Both the position numbers and the translations under genes were made by a program. From contig JBNKCG010000025.1 in NCBI GenBank assembly GCA_050287605.1, positions 1-64,000 on the forward strand: a stretch of 64,000 bases of DNA, written 5' to 3'. This stretch comes from QQUJ01 sp050287605 (lineage in GTDB: Bacteria; Pseudomonadota; Gammaproteobacteria; QQUJ01). Below the pieces are notes generated by a model. The model had not been told where the DNA came from and searched no databases. It saw only the letters and a program-made list of their open reading frames with translations. Below, in pieces: positions 1-8,846 of this stretch. How positions within the stretch are numbered: the first letter of the stretch is position 1; every line of letters starts with the position of its first letter.

Positions 1-27
1 CCATTTGGGCGCGGGAAGGAATCTCGA

Positions 28-252
28 ATGTCACGCTTACGGATAGTTCTAGTCTGCGTCGCCGTGCTCAGCGGCTGTTCTGCACCTTACTACGGACATA
101 CGAAGGAGGAGTGGAATCGTTTGACGCCGCAGCAGCAGGAAGAGGCAAAAGAAAACATCAAGGTCATGGATGAACAGCAATACAATAGAGACCTGACCAG
201 AAAAACCCTTGACGATATTTTTGGCACGCGAAGTAATAAGTACAAGTATTGA
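28..252 (+). CDS. Small hypothetical lipoprotein
   Basis: A 74-residue protein with a short hydrophobic N-terminus ending in a clear lipobox (LSGC, lipidated Cys at residue 17), so it is probably exported and anchored to a membrane. The mature part is short, charged and Gln/Glu/Lys-rich with no domain I recognise. The next gene's lipoprotein start lies about 80 bases after its stop. Small lipoproteins of this kind are common and usually structural or regulatory; no function is assigned. Confidence 0.6.
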   Translation: MSRLRIVLVCVAVLSGCSAPYYGHTKEEWNRLTPQQQEEAKENIKVMDEQQYNRDLTRKTLDDIFGTRSNKYKY

Positions 253-331
253 GCGCAACGCTATTCGGAACCGCAGTAGGGAGACAAGGTTCTTGCGAGG
301 TTGGATATCCTGGAGAGATCTTAGTGCACGG

Positions 332-1645
332 ATGGGCTGGGTGGTCCTGGCATGCGTCGTCCTTTCGATCACCTCCTGCGGTGGCGGTTCCGACAATACG
401 GGTGATACCCGCCCCTTCCTCATGGGTTCGACGCCGTACTTCACCCGCTTTGACGGCGCCCAAGTCATAGCTCCCGACTGGCGTTTTGAGAATCTTGATG
501 ATCGCGACCTTTTGTCTGTGCACGTGGACGACTTTTGGGGCGTTCCCTGGGACTACTGTGACGCGTCGGGGTGCACCAATCTGCCCGCCGCGTGGGTCGC
601 TCAGTGGCAGCAACTGGCCAGCGATGCCAAGGCGACGGGCAAGCGGCTCTATCTGGCGCTGTCGCCGCTGGGGGGACGCCGGACGTTGGCGCCCAACGTG
701 CTTCCCAGCGGGGCGACGCAGGCGGACTGGAATGCCCAAATAGACGGCAGCGGATGCTACCTGTTCGATAGCGATCCCGCGGCCGCCAACTACAAGGCGT
801 CGTACATCTCGTTCCTAAAATACGCGATCGACCTAGTCGGTCCCGACTATTTCAGTCCTGCGATCGAAATGAACATCCCGTTCTCCATCTGCCCAGCACA
901 GAAGGCGGCATGGATAGCCTGGTACGGCGATGTGCATGCTGCAATCAAAGTGGCCTATCCGTCGCTGGTGCTTTTCCCAACCTTTCAGATGGACTTCATG
1001 TATGGCATATCAGGTACCGCGTGCAGCAGCGGTACGTTGGCCGAGTGCTTCGTCAGCCGTCTCAACGAGGCGTTGACGATTCCGGGAGACCGCATTGCTT
1101 TCTCAAGCTACCCCGCAGCTTGGGTTTATCATTCCGAGTACAACCACAGTTTTCCACATGACACCTTCGCTGCCGTTGCTCTGGCCACCTCCCGCAAGAT
1201 CTGGATGTCGGAAACGGGTTGGCCGGCGGTACCGCTGTTGAGTTCCTACGCACACGGCGCCAGCGGCAGTTGCGGTACCCCACTCTATCCCTCGGTTCTG
1301 AACGTTCCGGGCGTTGGCACATTCGACCTCGCCAACGATACGGCGCAGGCCGAATACATGTCATGGCTCCTGGGACAGGCGCAGACGTACCGCATGGAGG
1401 CGGTGGTCTGGTGGCTGAATCGCGATTATCTCGACAACGCGGTGACTGGGAACGAGATTTGCCCCTGCGCGCCGGCGGGCAACAGCACCTGCCTGTTGTT
1501 GGATCTGTTCTACAGCGTCGGTGGCAACGATATCGAATTATTGCTGCGGGTGTTCGGCAATATGGCGCTGCGCGACTACGCTGGTAATCCGCGGCCGGCG
1601 CAGGCGATCTGGCACGATTACGTTTCCCGCTCCTATCAACCCTGA
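332..1645 (+). CDS. Glycoside-hydrolase-like lipoprotein, function unknown
   Basis: The reading frame is open from 209, but ATG 332 gives a proper lipoprotein signal (hydrophobic run followed by SITSC), so I take 332 as the start (437 aa). The mature protein is Trp- and Tyr-rich. It has a conserved-looking motif MSETGWP near residue 293, which resembles the nucleophile-bearing strand of clan GH-A (beta/alpha)8 glycosidases, and an earlier AIEMNIP segment that could carry the acid/base Glu. It also has several Cys, consistent with an extracytoplasmic location. Family assignment is inference; it could be a non-catalytic polysaccharide-binding barrel. It is downstream of another small lipoprotein. 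Confidence 0.55.
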   Translation: MGWVVLACVVLSITSCGGGSDNTGDTRPFLMGSTPYFTRFDGAQVIAPDWRFENLDDRDLLSVHVDDFWGVPWDYCDASGCTNLPAAWVAQWQQLASDAKATGKRLYLALSPLGGRRTLAPNVLPSGATQADWNAQIDGSGCYLFDSDPAAANYKASYISFLKYAIDLVGPDYFSPAIEMNIPFSICPAQKAAWIAWYGDVHAAIKVAYPSLVLFPTFQMDFMYGISGTACSSGTLAECFVSRLNEALTIPGDRIAFSSYPAAWVYHSEYNHSFPHDTFAAVALATSRKIWMSETGWPAVPLLSSYAHGASGSCGTPLYPSVLNVPGVGTFDLANDTAQAEYMSWLLGQAQTYRMEAVVWWLNRDYLDNAVTGNEICPCAPAGNSTCLLLDLFYSVGGNDIELLLRVFGNMALRDYAGNPRPAQAIWHDYVSRSYQP

Positions 1646-1751
1646 TCCCATGGCGCGCGCCGGTGTCGCTCCACAGCTCGCACCGCGGAGCTCAAGATCT
1701 CGGCGTGCATTGCCCTACCGGAGTTTTTGACCTGCACCCTTTGCGGGTTCG

Positions 1752-1766
1752 ACGCCCTTCGGGCGT
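1752..1766 (+). terminator. Short hairpin, possible terminator
   Basis: A six-base-pair GC stem (acgccc/gggcgt) with a 3-nt loop followed by TTTGCC lies about 110 bases after the lipoprotein gene. It is weak but is the only terminator-like structure before the cytochrome c' gene. The rest of 1646-1931 shows no gene. Confidence 0.3.
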
Positions 1767-1931
1767 TTGCCAAGATCTCTAGATCCGATTGTTCAACCGG
1801 GGAGCATTTCGAAATTGTGGATGTCTATGTCCTGTGTCGTGTCCTTCTTGCGAATTCAGCCGAGGTACGGACAATTCCTTTCCTACGATGATTCCGGGTG
1901 CCGGAACAACTTGATCCAGGAGACTGTTGAT

Positions 1932-2384
1932 ATGAAAAACCGCGTGATCCTCTTCGCCGCCATGGCCGCGCTGGGGTGTTCCAGCCTGGTCGGTGCCGGG
2001 GAGACCGATCCGATCGAAAACGCGATCCAGGCCCGCGAGGCGGCGTTCACGTTGTTTGCTGCCAACCTCGGCCCGATGGGGGCGATGGCCAAGAACGAGA
2101 TCCCTTTCGACAAGGAGAAATTTGCCCGGCGGGTCGCCAACCTGGAGGCACTGTCGACCATGCCGTGGGAGTTCTTCATCCCGGATTCCCAGAAAGGCAG
2201 CAAGGCGGGACCCGCCGTGTGGAAGAAGGCAGACGACTTCAAGGCAAAGGCCGAGATCTTCCAGGAGAAGGTTGCCGAGCTGGCGAGAGTCAGCCGGAGC
2301 GGCGACGAGGAAGCGATGAGGGACAAGTTCCGCTCCGTCGCTTCAAGCTGCAAGGCTTGTCATAAGCACTACAAAGAGGACTAG
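1932..2384 (+). CDS. Cytochrome c' (class II c-type cytochrome)
   Basis: 150 residues: signal peptide (about 1-22), then a four-helix-bundle-type sequence and a C-terminal haem site CKACH at about residues 141-145, the layout of class II cytochromes c'. These periplasmic haem proteins bind NO/CO and protect against nitrosative stress. The longer frame starts at 1767, but ATG 1932 is preceded by AGGAG at good spacing and begins the signal peptide. There is no obvious electron-transfer partner next to it. Confidence 0.9.
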   Translation: MKNRVILFAAMAALGCSSLVGAGETDPIENAIQAREAAFTLFAANLGPMGAMAKNEIPFDKEKFARRVANLEALSTMPWEFFIPDSQKGSKAGPAVWKKADDFKAKAEIFQEKVAELARVSRSGDEEAMRDKFRSVASSCKACHKHYKED

Positions 2385-2501
2385 GGTGAGTCGTTGCCCG
2401 GCACAGCACGCGCTGGTTGGCACATACGCTGTGAGGAAGAAGAGTGGCTGATTGGGATTCCGTTCGTTACCATCGCCGAAGGTGCCGCTCTTCGAGGCCG
2501 C

Positions 2502-2963
2502 ATGAAAGATTTGACCTACGTACCGCTTGACCAAGCCGATACCGAGGATCTGGTATCGTTGATGAATCGCGACAGGGTCAAAACGCACCTTGTCGATTAC
2601 GAGCCGTTTGACGATCAATCGATCCGGGAGTGGATTGCATCCAAGCTGGAAGTGGATCGTACTCCGGGTTGCAAGGTGAGAGGTATCGTCGTCGGGGGTC
2701 AGACCGCCGGATGGTGCGGCATTCAGCGGGAAGCAGGTGAGTACGAACTGGCGATTGTGATAGGTGAGGCGCACTGGGGGCTTGGCAAGCGCATCTTCCG
2801 GGATCTGATGGGCTGGGCGAGGGAGATGGGCCATCGGGAAGTTCTTGTTCATTTTTTGGATACTCGACGGGAGTACGCATTTCTGCGTGACATAGCCACT
2901 GAAACCTACGAAACGGAGCTCCATGGAAGGACGTTCAGAGCGTACAGGTTGCGAGTCGATTGA
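2502..2963 (+). CDS. GNAT-family N-acetyltransferase
   Basis: About 153 residues from ATG 2502 (frame open from a TTG at 2394). The layout suits GCN5-related acetyltransferases: an N-terminal segment reacting to substrate, a central beta strand (ELAIVIGEAHWG) followed by the helix that binds acetyl-CoA (GLGKRIFRDLMGWA), and a C-terminal strand pair. The canonical Q/RxxGxG/A loop appears as GEAHWGLGK. The substrate is unknown. It is separated from neighbours by more than 100 bases on each side, so it is probably monocistronic. Confidence 0.65.
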   Translation: MKDLTYVPLDQADTEDLVSLMNRDRVKTHLVDYEPFDDQSIREWIASKLEVDRTPGCKVRGIVVGGQTAGWCGIQREAGEYELAIVIGEAHWGLGKRIFRDLMGWAREMGHREVLVHFLDTRREYAFLRDIATETYETELHGRTFRAYRLRVD

Positions 2964-3130
2964 ATCCGACCGGGCGCCGTATTCGACGCCCTCAATATTT
3001 ACGCGGCTGGACTCGCATTTTGCATTGCCACGTCACCCGTGTTTATAGAGACAAGCATTCGCCGAGGTGACGAAGGGATACTACGCAATCACGTTGGTCC
3101 GTTTTTAGTACCTGCTACTGGGGGGAATCC

Positions 3131-3469
3131 ATGAGTTTGGTCGTCAATTTCCTGTATGCGACGCTGGTCCTGTTCGTCTTCTACGTCATCACCATGCGTA
3201 TCAAGCGTTGGCTGGAACACACGTCGGGGGACGAAAAGCGATTGATCGAGATCCTGTGCGCGCCCATCGTCATCGTCGCGGTGCTGATGGATGCGTTTTA
3301 CAATCTCACCTGGGCAACGCTGTTCTTTCTGGATCTCCCGCAAGAATGGATGCTAACCGCGCGGCTGAAACGCTACACCGCCGGTCCTGACGACTGGCGT
3401 CACAAGGTGGCGGTATGGTTCTGCTCCACCGTGCTCAATCCGTTCGATCCCTCGGGACAGCATTGCTGA
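3131..3469 (+). CDS. Small integral membrane protein, unknown
   Basis: 112 residues with two likely membrane segments (about 4-21 and 42-62), then an aromatic, Pro/Arg-rich cytoplasmic tail ending in Cys. A GGGG-rich ribosome site precedes ATG 3131. The shape resembles uncharacterised phage-like or housekeeping small membrane proteins of proteobacteria. I do not recognise a catalytic motif, and no function is assigned. Confidence 0.6.
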   Translation: MSLVVNFLYATLVLFVFYVITMRIKRWLEHTSGDEKRLIEILCAPIVIVAVLMDAFYNLTWATLFFLDLPQEWMLTARLKRYTAGPDDWRHKVAVWFCSTVLNPFDPSGQHC

Positions 3470-3681
3470 GTGGGAATGGCGTTTTACACGGAGGGCATAT
3501 CGGCAAGAGCGAGGTATTCGATCCTTTGAACCTAGGGTATGCTGTCGCAATACTGGGGTTGCGACCAAGTTCCTCGGGCGGAGGGCAAGCCAGGGGCGCA
3601 TTACCTTCGCCAGCGTAGGCCCGGGAAGCGCCAGGGCACGGCGAGAAGGTGTTTCCGGCACGGATTTCGGAGGAGGTTCGC

Positions 3682-4422
3682 GTGGCCAGAAAGCTGATAA
3701 GTCTAATCGCGGGAATCCTGTTGACGGTCTCCTCGCATGCGGTGCGAGCAGCGGACGGTGAATCTCCGGCAATCGAATACGGATACCCCGACGTGTCCGT
3801 CTGGACCATCAAGCGCGATGCCAACGGGCAGCTAAGAAACCCTCTGTTGAACTTGGCCGAAATCATGTTCGACAAGGCGGGCATGGCATGGCGGAGCAGG
3901 CCCTATCCGGCGGCGCGCCTGTTTAAGCATCTCAAAGAGGGTGCCATCCCGTTCACCATGTTGGTCAGGGCCCCCAGCCTCGAAGCATGTTGTCTGTTCA
4001 GCAAAAACCCGGTCACCAGTACGGAACTTCGTATCTACCGAAGGTCATCCGCGGCTCCCATCGCCGTGCAGGAGGATCTTGCCGGTAAGCGGGTCATTAC
4101 CATTCGCGGTTACAGCTACGGCGGGTTGGGCCGATATCTCAAAGACGAAAAACATGCGGTTCAAATTCAGGAAGCGACAAGCCACGAGGCGGCATTCCAG
4201 CTTTTCGAACGAAACCGGGGTGACTACGTGGTAGATTACACGGGCCCCGCTGAAGAAGTACTTTCCGATCAACCCATTAGGGATATAACGTTTGATGTTT
4301 TCCAGCGTTTGGATGTGTTCCTCGTTTTGTCTAAGGCATATCCGGAAGCGCCCTCGGTGCTGGAGCGTTTGGAGGAAATCGTAGCGGGCTTGGATGTTCC
4401 TCGGATACTGGAATCCAAGTGA
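3682..4422 (+). CDS. Periplasmic solute-binding protein (SBP family 3-like)
   Basis: 246 residues starting at GTG 3682, chosen because GGAGGAGG lies just upstream and the signal peptide (about 1-24, ending AVRA) starts there. The mature part follows the two-lobed family 3 binding-protein plan: a first lobe with aromatic YPAARLF, a hinge, a QEDLAGKRVITIRGYSYG second-lobe entry, and DYVVDYTG returning. No transporter genes follow. Instead a transmembrane PAS-GGDEF-EAL protein starts about 120 bases on, so the binding protein may act as a sensory partner rather than in uptake (inference). Confidence 0.75.
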   Translation: MARKLISLIAGILLTVSSHAVRAADGESPAIEYGYPDVSVWTIKRDANGQLRNPLLNLAEIMFDKAGMAWRSRPYPAARLFKHLKEGAIPFTMLVRAPSLEACCLFSKNPVTSTELRIYRRSSAAPIAVQEDLAGKRVITIRGYSYGGLGRYLKDEKHAVQIQEATSHEAAFQLFERNRGDYVVDYTGPAEEVLSDQPIRDITFDVFQRLDVFLVLSKAYPEAPSVLERLEEIVAGLDVPRILESK

Positions 4423-4539
4423 TCATGAGGCTGGAAAGACTGAATTTGGGGCTGAAAGATCAAAGAGACAAAACACTCTTCCGAATCGCGAAACGGGGTG
4501 GTTCCTCGCGCTGAGAAGCCAGGTGGCTTAGGGGCGGTT

Positions 4540-7425
4540 GTGAGCTCGCGCTGGGGCATCGGGCGTCACCTTCTCGTCTTAATACTTCTGTTCAGTTCGC
4601 TGATCACCCTTGTACTAACGTTGACGCAACTTTACCTGGATTACCGCAGGGATGTTTCTGCGATCGAACAGCGCTTTACGGAGATCCAAAATAGTTACGT
4701 AGAGAGCCTGACCACCAGTCTTTGGAATATGGACAGGACCCTTTTGACCAGTCAGCTCGAAGGGGTGGTGCGTCTGCCTGATATGATCCAGGCGACCGTA
4801 ACTGAAACGGTAGTCGGTGTGCGTTCCAACCTGACCATGACGGCGGGGAGCAAAGACAACGCAACCCACTTGAGTCGTGAATTCCCCCTAATCTACAAGG
4901 ATCGGGACCGAATCCAGCAAATCGGTGTTCTGAAGGTCCAGGCAACTTTGGCCGGTGTATACAGCCGCCTGATAGATAAGGCTGTAGTCATCCTTGTTAG
5001 CCAAGGGGTCAAGACATTCATCGTTTCGCTGTTCATCCTCTTTATCATTCATCGTATCGTCACACGGCATCTTGTCGGTATTTCAAACTTTCTTTCCCGC
5101 CTCGACGCGCGTGAAATCGCTTCGCCGCTTACGCTCGATCGCAAGCAAACGAAACACCGGGATGAACTGGATCAGGTGGTTGTTTCGTTTAACGCCTTGC
5201 AGGAGCGCCTTACTCAGGTGGTTCAGCAGTTGCAGGAGTCGAATGAGGAGCTGGAGTTCAGAGTCGAAGAACGCACCCGGTCTTTGCAGGATCAGATCAT
5301 CGAACGGGAAGCTGTCGAGCGCTCGCTGCGTGATAGCCAGGAGCGATTTCGTGACATTGCCGAAACGGCATCGAACTGGTTCTGGGAAATGGGCAAGGAT
5401 CTGACTTTCACATTCATCTCGAGACGCTTTTCTGACATTACCGGCCTTCCCCAAGAGAAAGTGTTGGGAAAAACCCGCACGCAGCTGATTGACGAAGAGG
5501 TTCTGGAAATCGATGACGCGGAAGCCCTGTGGCAGCGAGTAGAGAAATACGAACCGTTCCAGGATCTGGAAGGACGCGTCAGGGGAGAACACGGAGTCAT
5601 TCATCACATTCAAATCGGAGGCAAACCGTTCTTCGGCGAAGATGGCGCTTTTCTCGGATATCGGGGGGCCGGACGAGATATCACAGCGCGAAAAGTTGCC
5701 GAAGAGGCGCTTCGTCGCTCGCACGACGAGTTGGAGTTGCGCATCGAAAGCCGAACGGCGGAACTCAGAAAGTTGTCGCAAGCCGTCGAGCAGAGCCCGG
5801 TATCCGTGATCATTACCGATACGGAGGCCAATATCGAATATGTGAACCAGGCCTTTTTGGACAAGACAGGGTATCTGCAGCGAGAAGTTCTTGGCAAAAA
5901 GCCGTCGATTCTTAAATCTGAAACGACCCATGAATCGGTATACCGGGAACTCTGGGGAACCATTACTAGCGGCCGAGATTGGTCGGGAGAGTTTTTAAAC
6001 AAGAGGAAAAACGGTTCGACCATGTGGGTGCGAGCCTACATATCTCCGGTGAAGAACGCCGGAGGCGTGGTTACCCACTATTTGGCGATTGAGGAGGATG
6101 TGACGCTTCGCAAGTCGCAGGAACAACGCATTTTGTATCAGGCGCAATATGACTCTCTGACGGATTTGCCCAACCGTCTCCTCGCGGTAGACCGGCTCAA
6201 TCAAGCCATCAAAATGGCGCACCGAGAGAAATGCCGAGTAGCGGTGATGTTTGTCGACCTGGATGACTTCAAGAAGGTCAACGACACATTGGGCCATGAT
6301 GTGGGAGACAGGTTGCTAGTCGAAGCTTCCAGGCGGTTGGAGGGTACCGTTCGTGATGGTGATACTGTCGCCCGCCAAGGGGGTGATGAGTTCCTGGTTA
6401 TCCTTGCAGGCGCAAAGAAGTCCGAGGACGCAGAAGTGGTGGCACAGAAAATACTAACCGCCTTTGCGTCACCATTTACGGTCGATGGAATCGACCTGGT
6501 CGTTACTCCCAGTATTGGGTTGTCCCTGTATCCTGATGACGGGTACGAAGCGGCCGTATTGCTGCGCAATGCGGACGCGGCAATGTACCGCGCCAAAGAC
6601 GAAGGCCGAAACGGATACCACTTCTTTACGACGTCGATGAACGAAGAGGCGCTCCGGCGGTTGGGAATCGAGCGACATCTACGCCACGCGCTTGATCGCA
6701 ATGAGCTTCGGGTTGTCTACCAGCCGATTGTCGAAACCCGGACCCGCAGGATAGTGGGAGCCGAAGCGTTGCTTCGGTGGGATAACAAGGAGCTCGGTTC
6801 CGTCGGTCCGGATCAGTTCATTCCGGTTGCTGAACAGACGGGCATCATCGTTCCGATCGGCCGATGGGTTGCTACGACGGCATGCGCCCAACTGGTCGAA
6901 TGGAACGCACGCTACGGGTTGAATCTGCAGATATCGGTCAACGTGTCGCCGCGGCAGTTCAGGGACAAGAGCTTTGTCGACACCGTACAGAGCAGTTTCG
7001 AATCCGGCCTTTCCCCCGCGCTGTTTGAAATCGAGGTCACAGAGGGCTTTTTGCTCAACAACCAGCCTGAAACCCTTCAGTTTCTTGCGGATCTGAAAGC
7101 GATGGGAGTTCGGTTGTCGATGGATGATTTCGGTACCGGGTATTCATCGCTTAGTTATCTGAAGACGTTGCCGTTTGACCGATTGAAGATAGACCAGAGC
7201 TTCGTACGCGATATCGCTGTCGATCGCGATGATCTGGCCCTGGTAACGGCGGCCATCACGATGGCCAAGAGCCTGGGCCTTGAAGTGGTGGGCGAAGGCG
7301 TGGAAACGGAAGAACAGTTTCGGATTCTGACGGACCTGGGGTGCGATTTTCTGCAGGGGTACCTGTTCGCCCGCCCGCTGAGTGCCGAGAAGTTCGACGA
7401 GCATCTGATTTCCCAGTTGCCTTAG
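4540..7425 (+). CDS. Membrane PAS-PAS-GGDEF-EAL cyclic-di-GMP enzyme
   Basis: About 961 residues. A first membrane helix (about 8-30), an extracytoplasmic domain, a second helix (about 155-175), a HAMP-like segment and coiled coil, two PAS domains with PAC tails (about 265-385 and 405-525), GGDEF and EAL. The GGDEF motif is intact, with the inhibitory RxxD site (RDGD) five residues before it. EAL has the canonical EALLRW and DDFGTGYSSLSYL motifs, so both synthesis and hydrolysis are possible. GTG 4540 is preferred because the first helix follows at once; an alternative GTG is at 4498. The binding-protein gene just upstream suggests a ligand-sensing pair. Confidence 0.9.
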   Translation: MSSRWGIGRHLLVLILLFSSLITLVLTLTQLYLDYRRDVSAIEQRFTEIQNSYVESLTTSLWNMDRTLLTSQLEGVVRLPDMIQATVTETVVGVRSNLTMTAGSKDNATHLSREFPLIYKDRDRIQQIGVLKVQATLAGVYSRLIDKAVVILVSQGVKTFIVSLFILFIIHRIVTRHLVGISNFLSRLDAREIASPLTLDRKQTKHRDELDQVVVSFNALQERLTQVVQQLQESNEELEFRVEERTRSLQDQIIEREAVERSLRDSQERFRDIAETASNWFWEMGKDLTFTFISRRFSDITGLPQEKVLGKTRTQLIDEEVLEIDDAEALWQRVEKYEPFQDLEGRVRGEHGVIHHIQIGGKPFFGEDGAFLGYRGAGRDITARKVAEEALRRSHDELELRIESRTAELRKLSQAVEQSPVSVIITDTEANIEYVNQAFLDKTGYLQREVLGKKPSILKSETTHESVYRELWGTITSGRDWSGEFLNKRKNGSTMWVRAYISPVKNAGGVVTHYLAIEEDVTLRKSQEQRILYQAQYDSLTDLPNRLLAVDRLNQAIKMAHREKCRVAVMFVDLDDFKKVNDTLGHDVGDRLLVEASRRLEGTVRDGDTVARQGGDEFLVILAGAKKSEDAEVVAQKILTAFASPFTVDGIDLVVTPSIGLSLYPDDGYEAAVLLRNADAAMYRAKDEGRNGYHFFTTSMNEEALRRLGIERHLRHALDRNELRVVYQPIVETRTRRIVGAEALLRWDNKELGSVGPDQFIPVAEQTGIIVPIGRWVATTACAQLVEWNARYGLNLQISVNVSPRQFRDKSFVDTVQSSFESGLSPALFEIEVTEGFLLNNQPETLQFLADLKAMGVRLSMDDFGTGYSSLSYLKTLPFDRLKIDQSFVRDIAVDRDDLALVTAAITMAKSLGLEVVGEGVETEEQFRILTDLGCDFLQGYLFARPLSAEKFDEHLISQLP

Positions 7426-7570
7426 CAGCAAGCGGCATGCCCAACGGGAACACCGACGCCCGACGCATGGGTATCCCGCCGGATTGCACGTCGCCAATCC
7501 GGCTTGCGCAACTCATGAGGCAGCGGTTCTGCCAGGGCGCGGTTTGCCGGCCCGATCCAAATCGACGCCG

Positions 7571-7930
7571 TCAGAGGTCGACGATGACCTCGAACCCGCC
7601 GTAGATCATGCGCTTTACGTCAAAGGGCATGGACTCGGGATCCATGTCGGCGATCCGCGGGTCCTTCATGACTTTCTCGTTCACTGCATCGCGGTGCTCG
7701 CGCGACTCGTACACGATCCAGGAAAAGGCCACCGTTTCGTCAGGCTTGAGATCGACACTTTGGGGAAACGAGGTGAGTTCCCCCGGCTTCACGTCCTCGG
7801 CGATGCACTCGACGAAGTGCAGCGCGCCGTACTCGCGCCAGACCGCGCCTGCTTCCCGCGCTATGCGCCGGTACGCGTCGACGCCGTTCTTGGGGACGGG
7901 GACGACGAATCCATCGATGTATTTGGGCAT
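7571..7930 (-). CDS. DUF1428 family protein
   Basis: 119 residues beginning MPKYIDGFVVPVP, with the family's typical ending (DVKRMIYGGFEVIV). This matches the DUF1428 ferredoxin-like (dimeric alpha/beta barrel) proteins, whose usual length is about 117 residues and whose biochemical role is unknown. The longer frame reaches 8206, but ATG 7930 has GGAG upstream and starts the conserved region. It is convergent with the GGDEF-EAL gene, and its neighbours upstream are secreted stress proteins. Confidence 0.8.
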   Translation of the reverse strand: MPKYIDGFVVPVPKNGVDAYRRIAREAGAVWREYGALHFVECIAEDVKPGELTSFPQSVDLKPDETVAFSWIVYESREHRDAVNEKVMKDPRIADMDPESMPFDVKRMIYGGFEVIVDL

Positions 7931-8069
7931 TTCAGGGCTCCATTCGGTTGCGGGATACGCATTGGTCGATCTGGAGCGCGGAATTTCGACATGCCGGTTT
8001 CGGGATACGCCGCCTTTTCCAGCCAGGGCTTGCGTTGGGGCAGGCCGCGTTGCCCCGGCCTCGGTAACG

Positions 8070-8846
8070 CTATGGGCCGATCCAGCCGCCCGCCGCCTGC
8101 AGCGGCTGCGGGTCGCCTTTGCGGGTGACCCACAATGCCACGCCCTGGCGTGCTGCGGGTTCCCGCGCCGGAGGCAGCTCGACAGTTGCCCGATAGGTCG
8201 CCTCATCGAATTTCAGCGCTTGTTCCTTGTACCCCAGCACCACGAAGTCATGCTGTAGTTTGCGCCCGTCGTTTTCGCCGCCGCCGACGTCGGTATGCAG
8301 ATCGAAACCGAGGCGCGCGACGTGAATCAGAAGCGGCTCGCCCGTGCCACTCAACGGCTCGAACCGCACCTGCAACTCCGATGTGTCGCCCGTGGCGGTT
8401 AGCGCTCCGGCGGGCTTGCTATCCGTATTCAACATCTGACTGCGAAACCAGCCGCGCCACTCCTTGCCGTTGACGACGAAACCCGGCGTGTAGACGGTGC
8501 GTTGACCTGTGGCCGCAGCCAGATTCCGCTGGCGGTCGCTGTAGGCACGCGACGAGAAACGGTCCGGCCAGCCCAGGTAGTTCCAGTAGTCGACGTGGAA
8601 GGCGACCGGCACGATCTGTTTCCACAGACCGGCATCGTCCTTGAGTCCGCTCAGCCAACGGTCGGCGGGTGGGCAACTGCTGCAGCCCTCGGAGGTGTAA
8701 AGCTCGACCAACTGCGCCTGGGTGGCGGGGCTGGCGATGGTGATCGCCCCCCCGGCCCAGGCGCTGCTGACCGTAGCGCCCAACAGGAGTCCCGCCATCA
8801 ACAGCGAGTGCGGCCGTGTCGTTGTCGCAGACATCGGGGGTCTCAC
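8070..8846 (-). CDS. DUF1223 secreted thioredoxin-fold protein
   Basis: About 258 residues from a GTG at 8846 that overlaps the msrAB stop (GTGA), implying translational coupling; ATG 8834 is the alternative. A signal peptide (ending SSAWAGG) is followed by LVELYTSEGCSSCPPAD, the signature of DUF1223, a thioredoxin-like family with a CSSC motif. Its exact role is unknown, but coupling to the secreted methionine sulfoxide reductase suggests envelope thiol or oxidative-damage repair. Confidence 0.8.
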   Translation of the reverse strand: MRPPMSATTTRPHSLLMAGLLLGATVSSAWAGGAITIASPATQAQLVELYTSEGCSSCPPADRWLSGLKDDAGLWKQIVPVAFHVDYWNYLGWPDRFSSRAYSDRQRNLAAATGQRTVYTPGFVVNGKEWRGWFRSQMLNTDSKPAGALTATGDTSELQVRFEPLSGTGEPLLIHVARLGFDLHTDVGGGENDGRKLQHDFVVLGYKEQALKFDEATYRATVELPPAREPAARQGVALWVTRKGDPQPLQAAGGWIGP

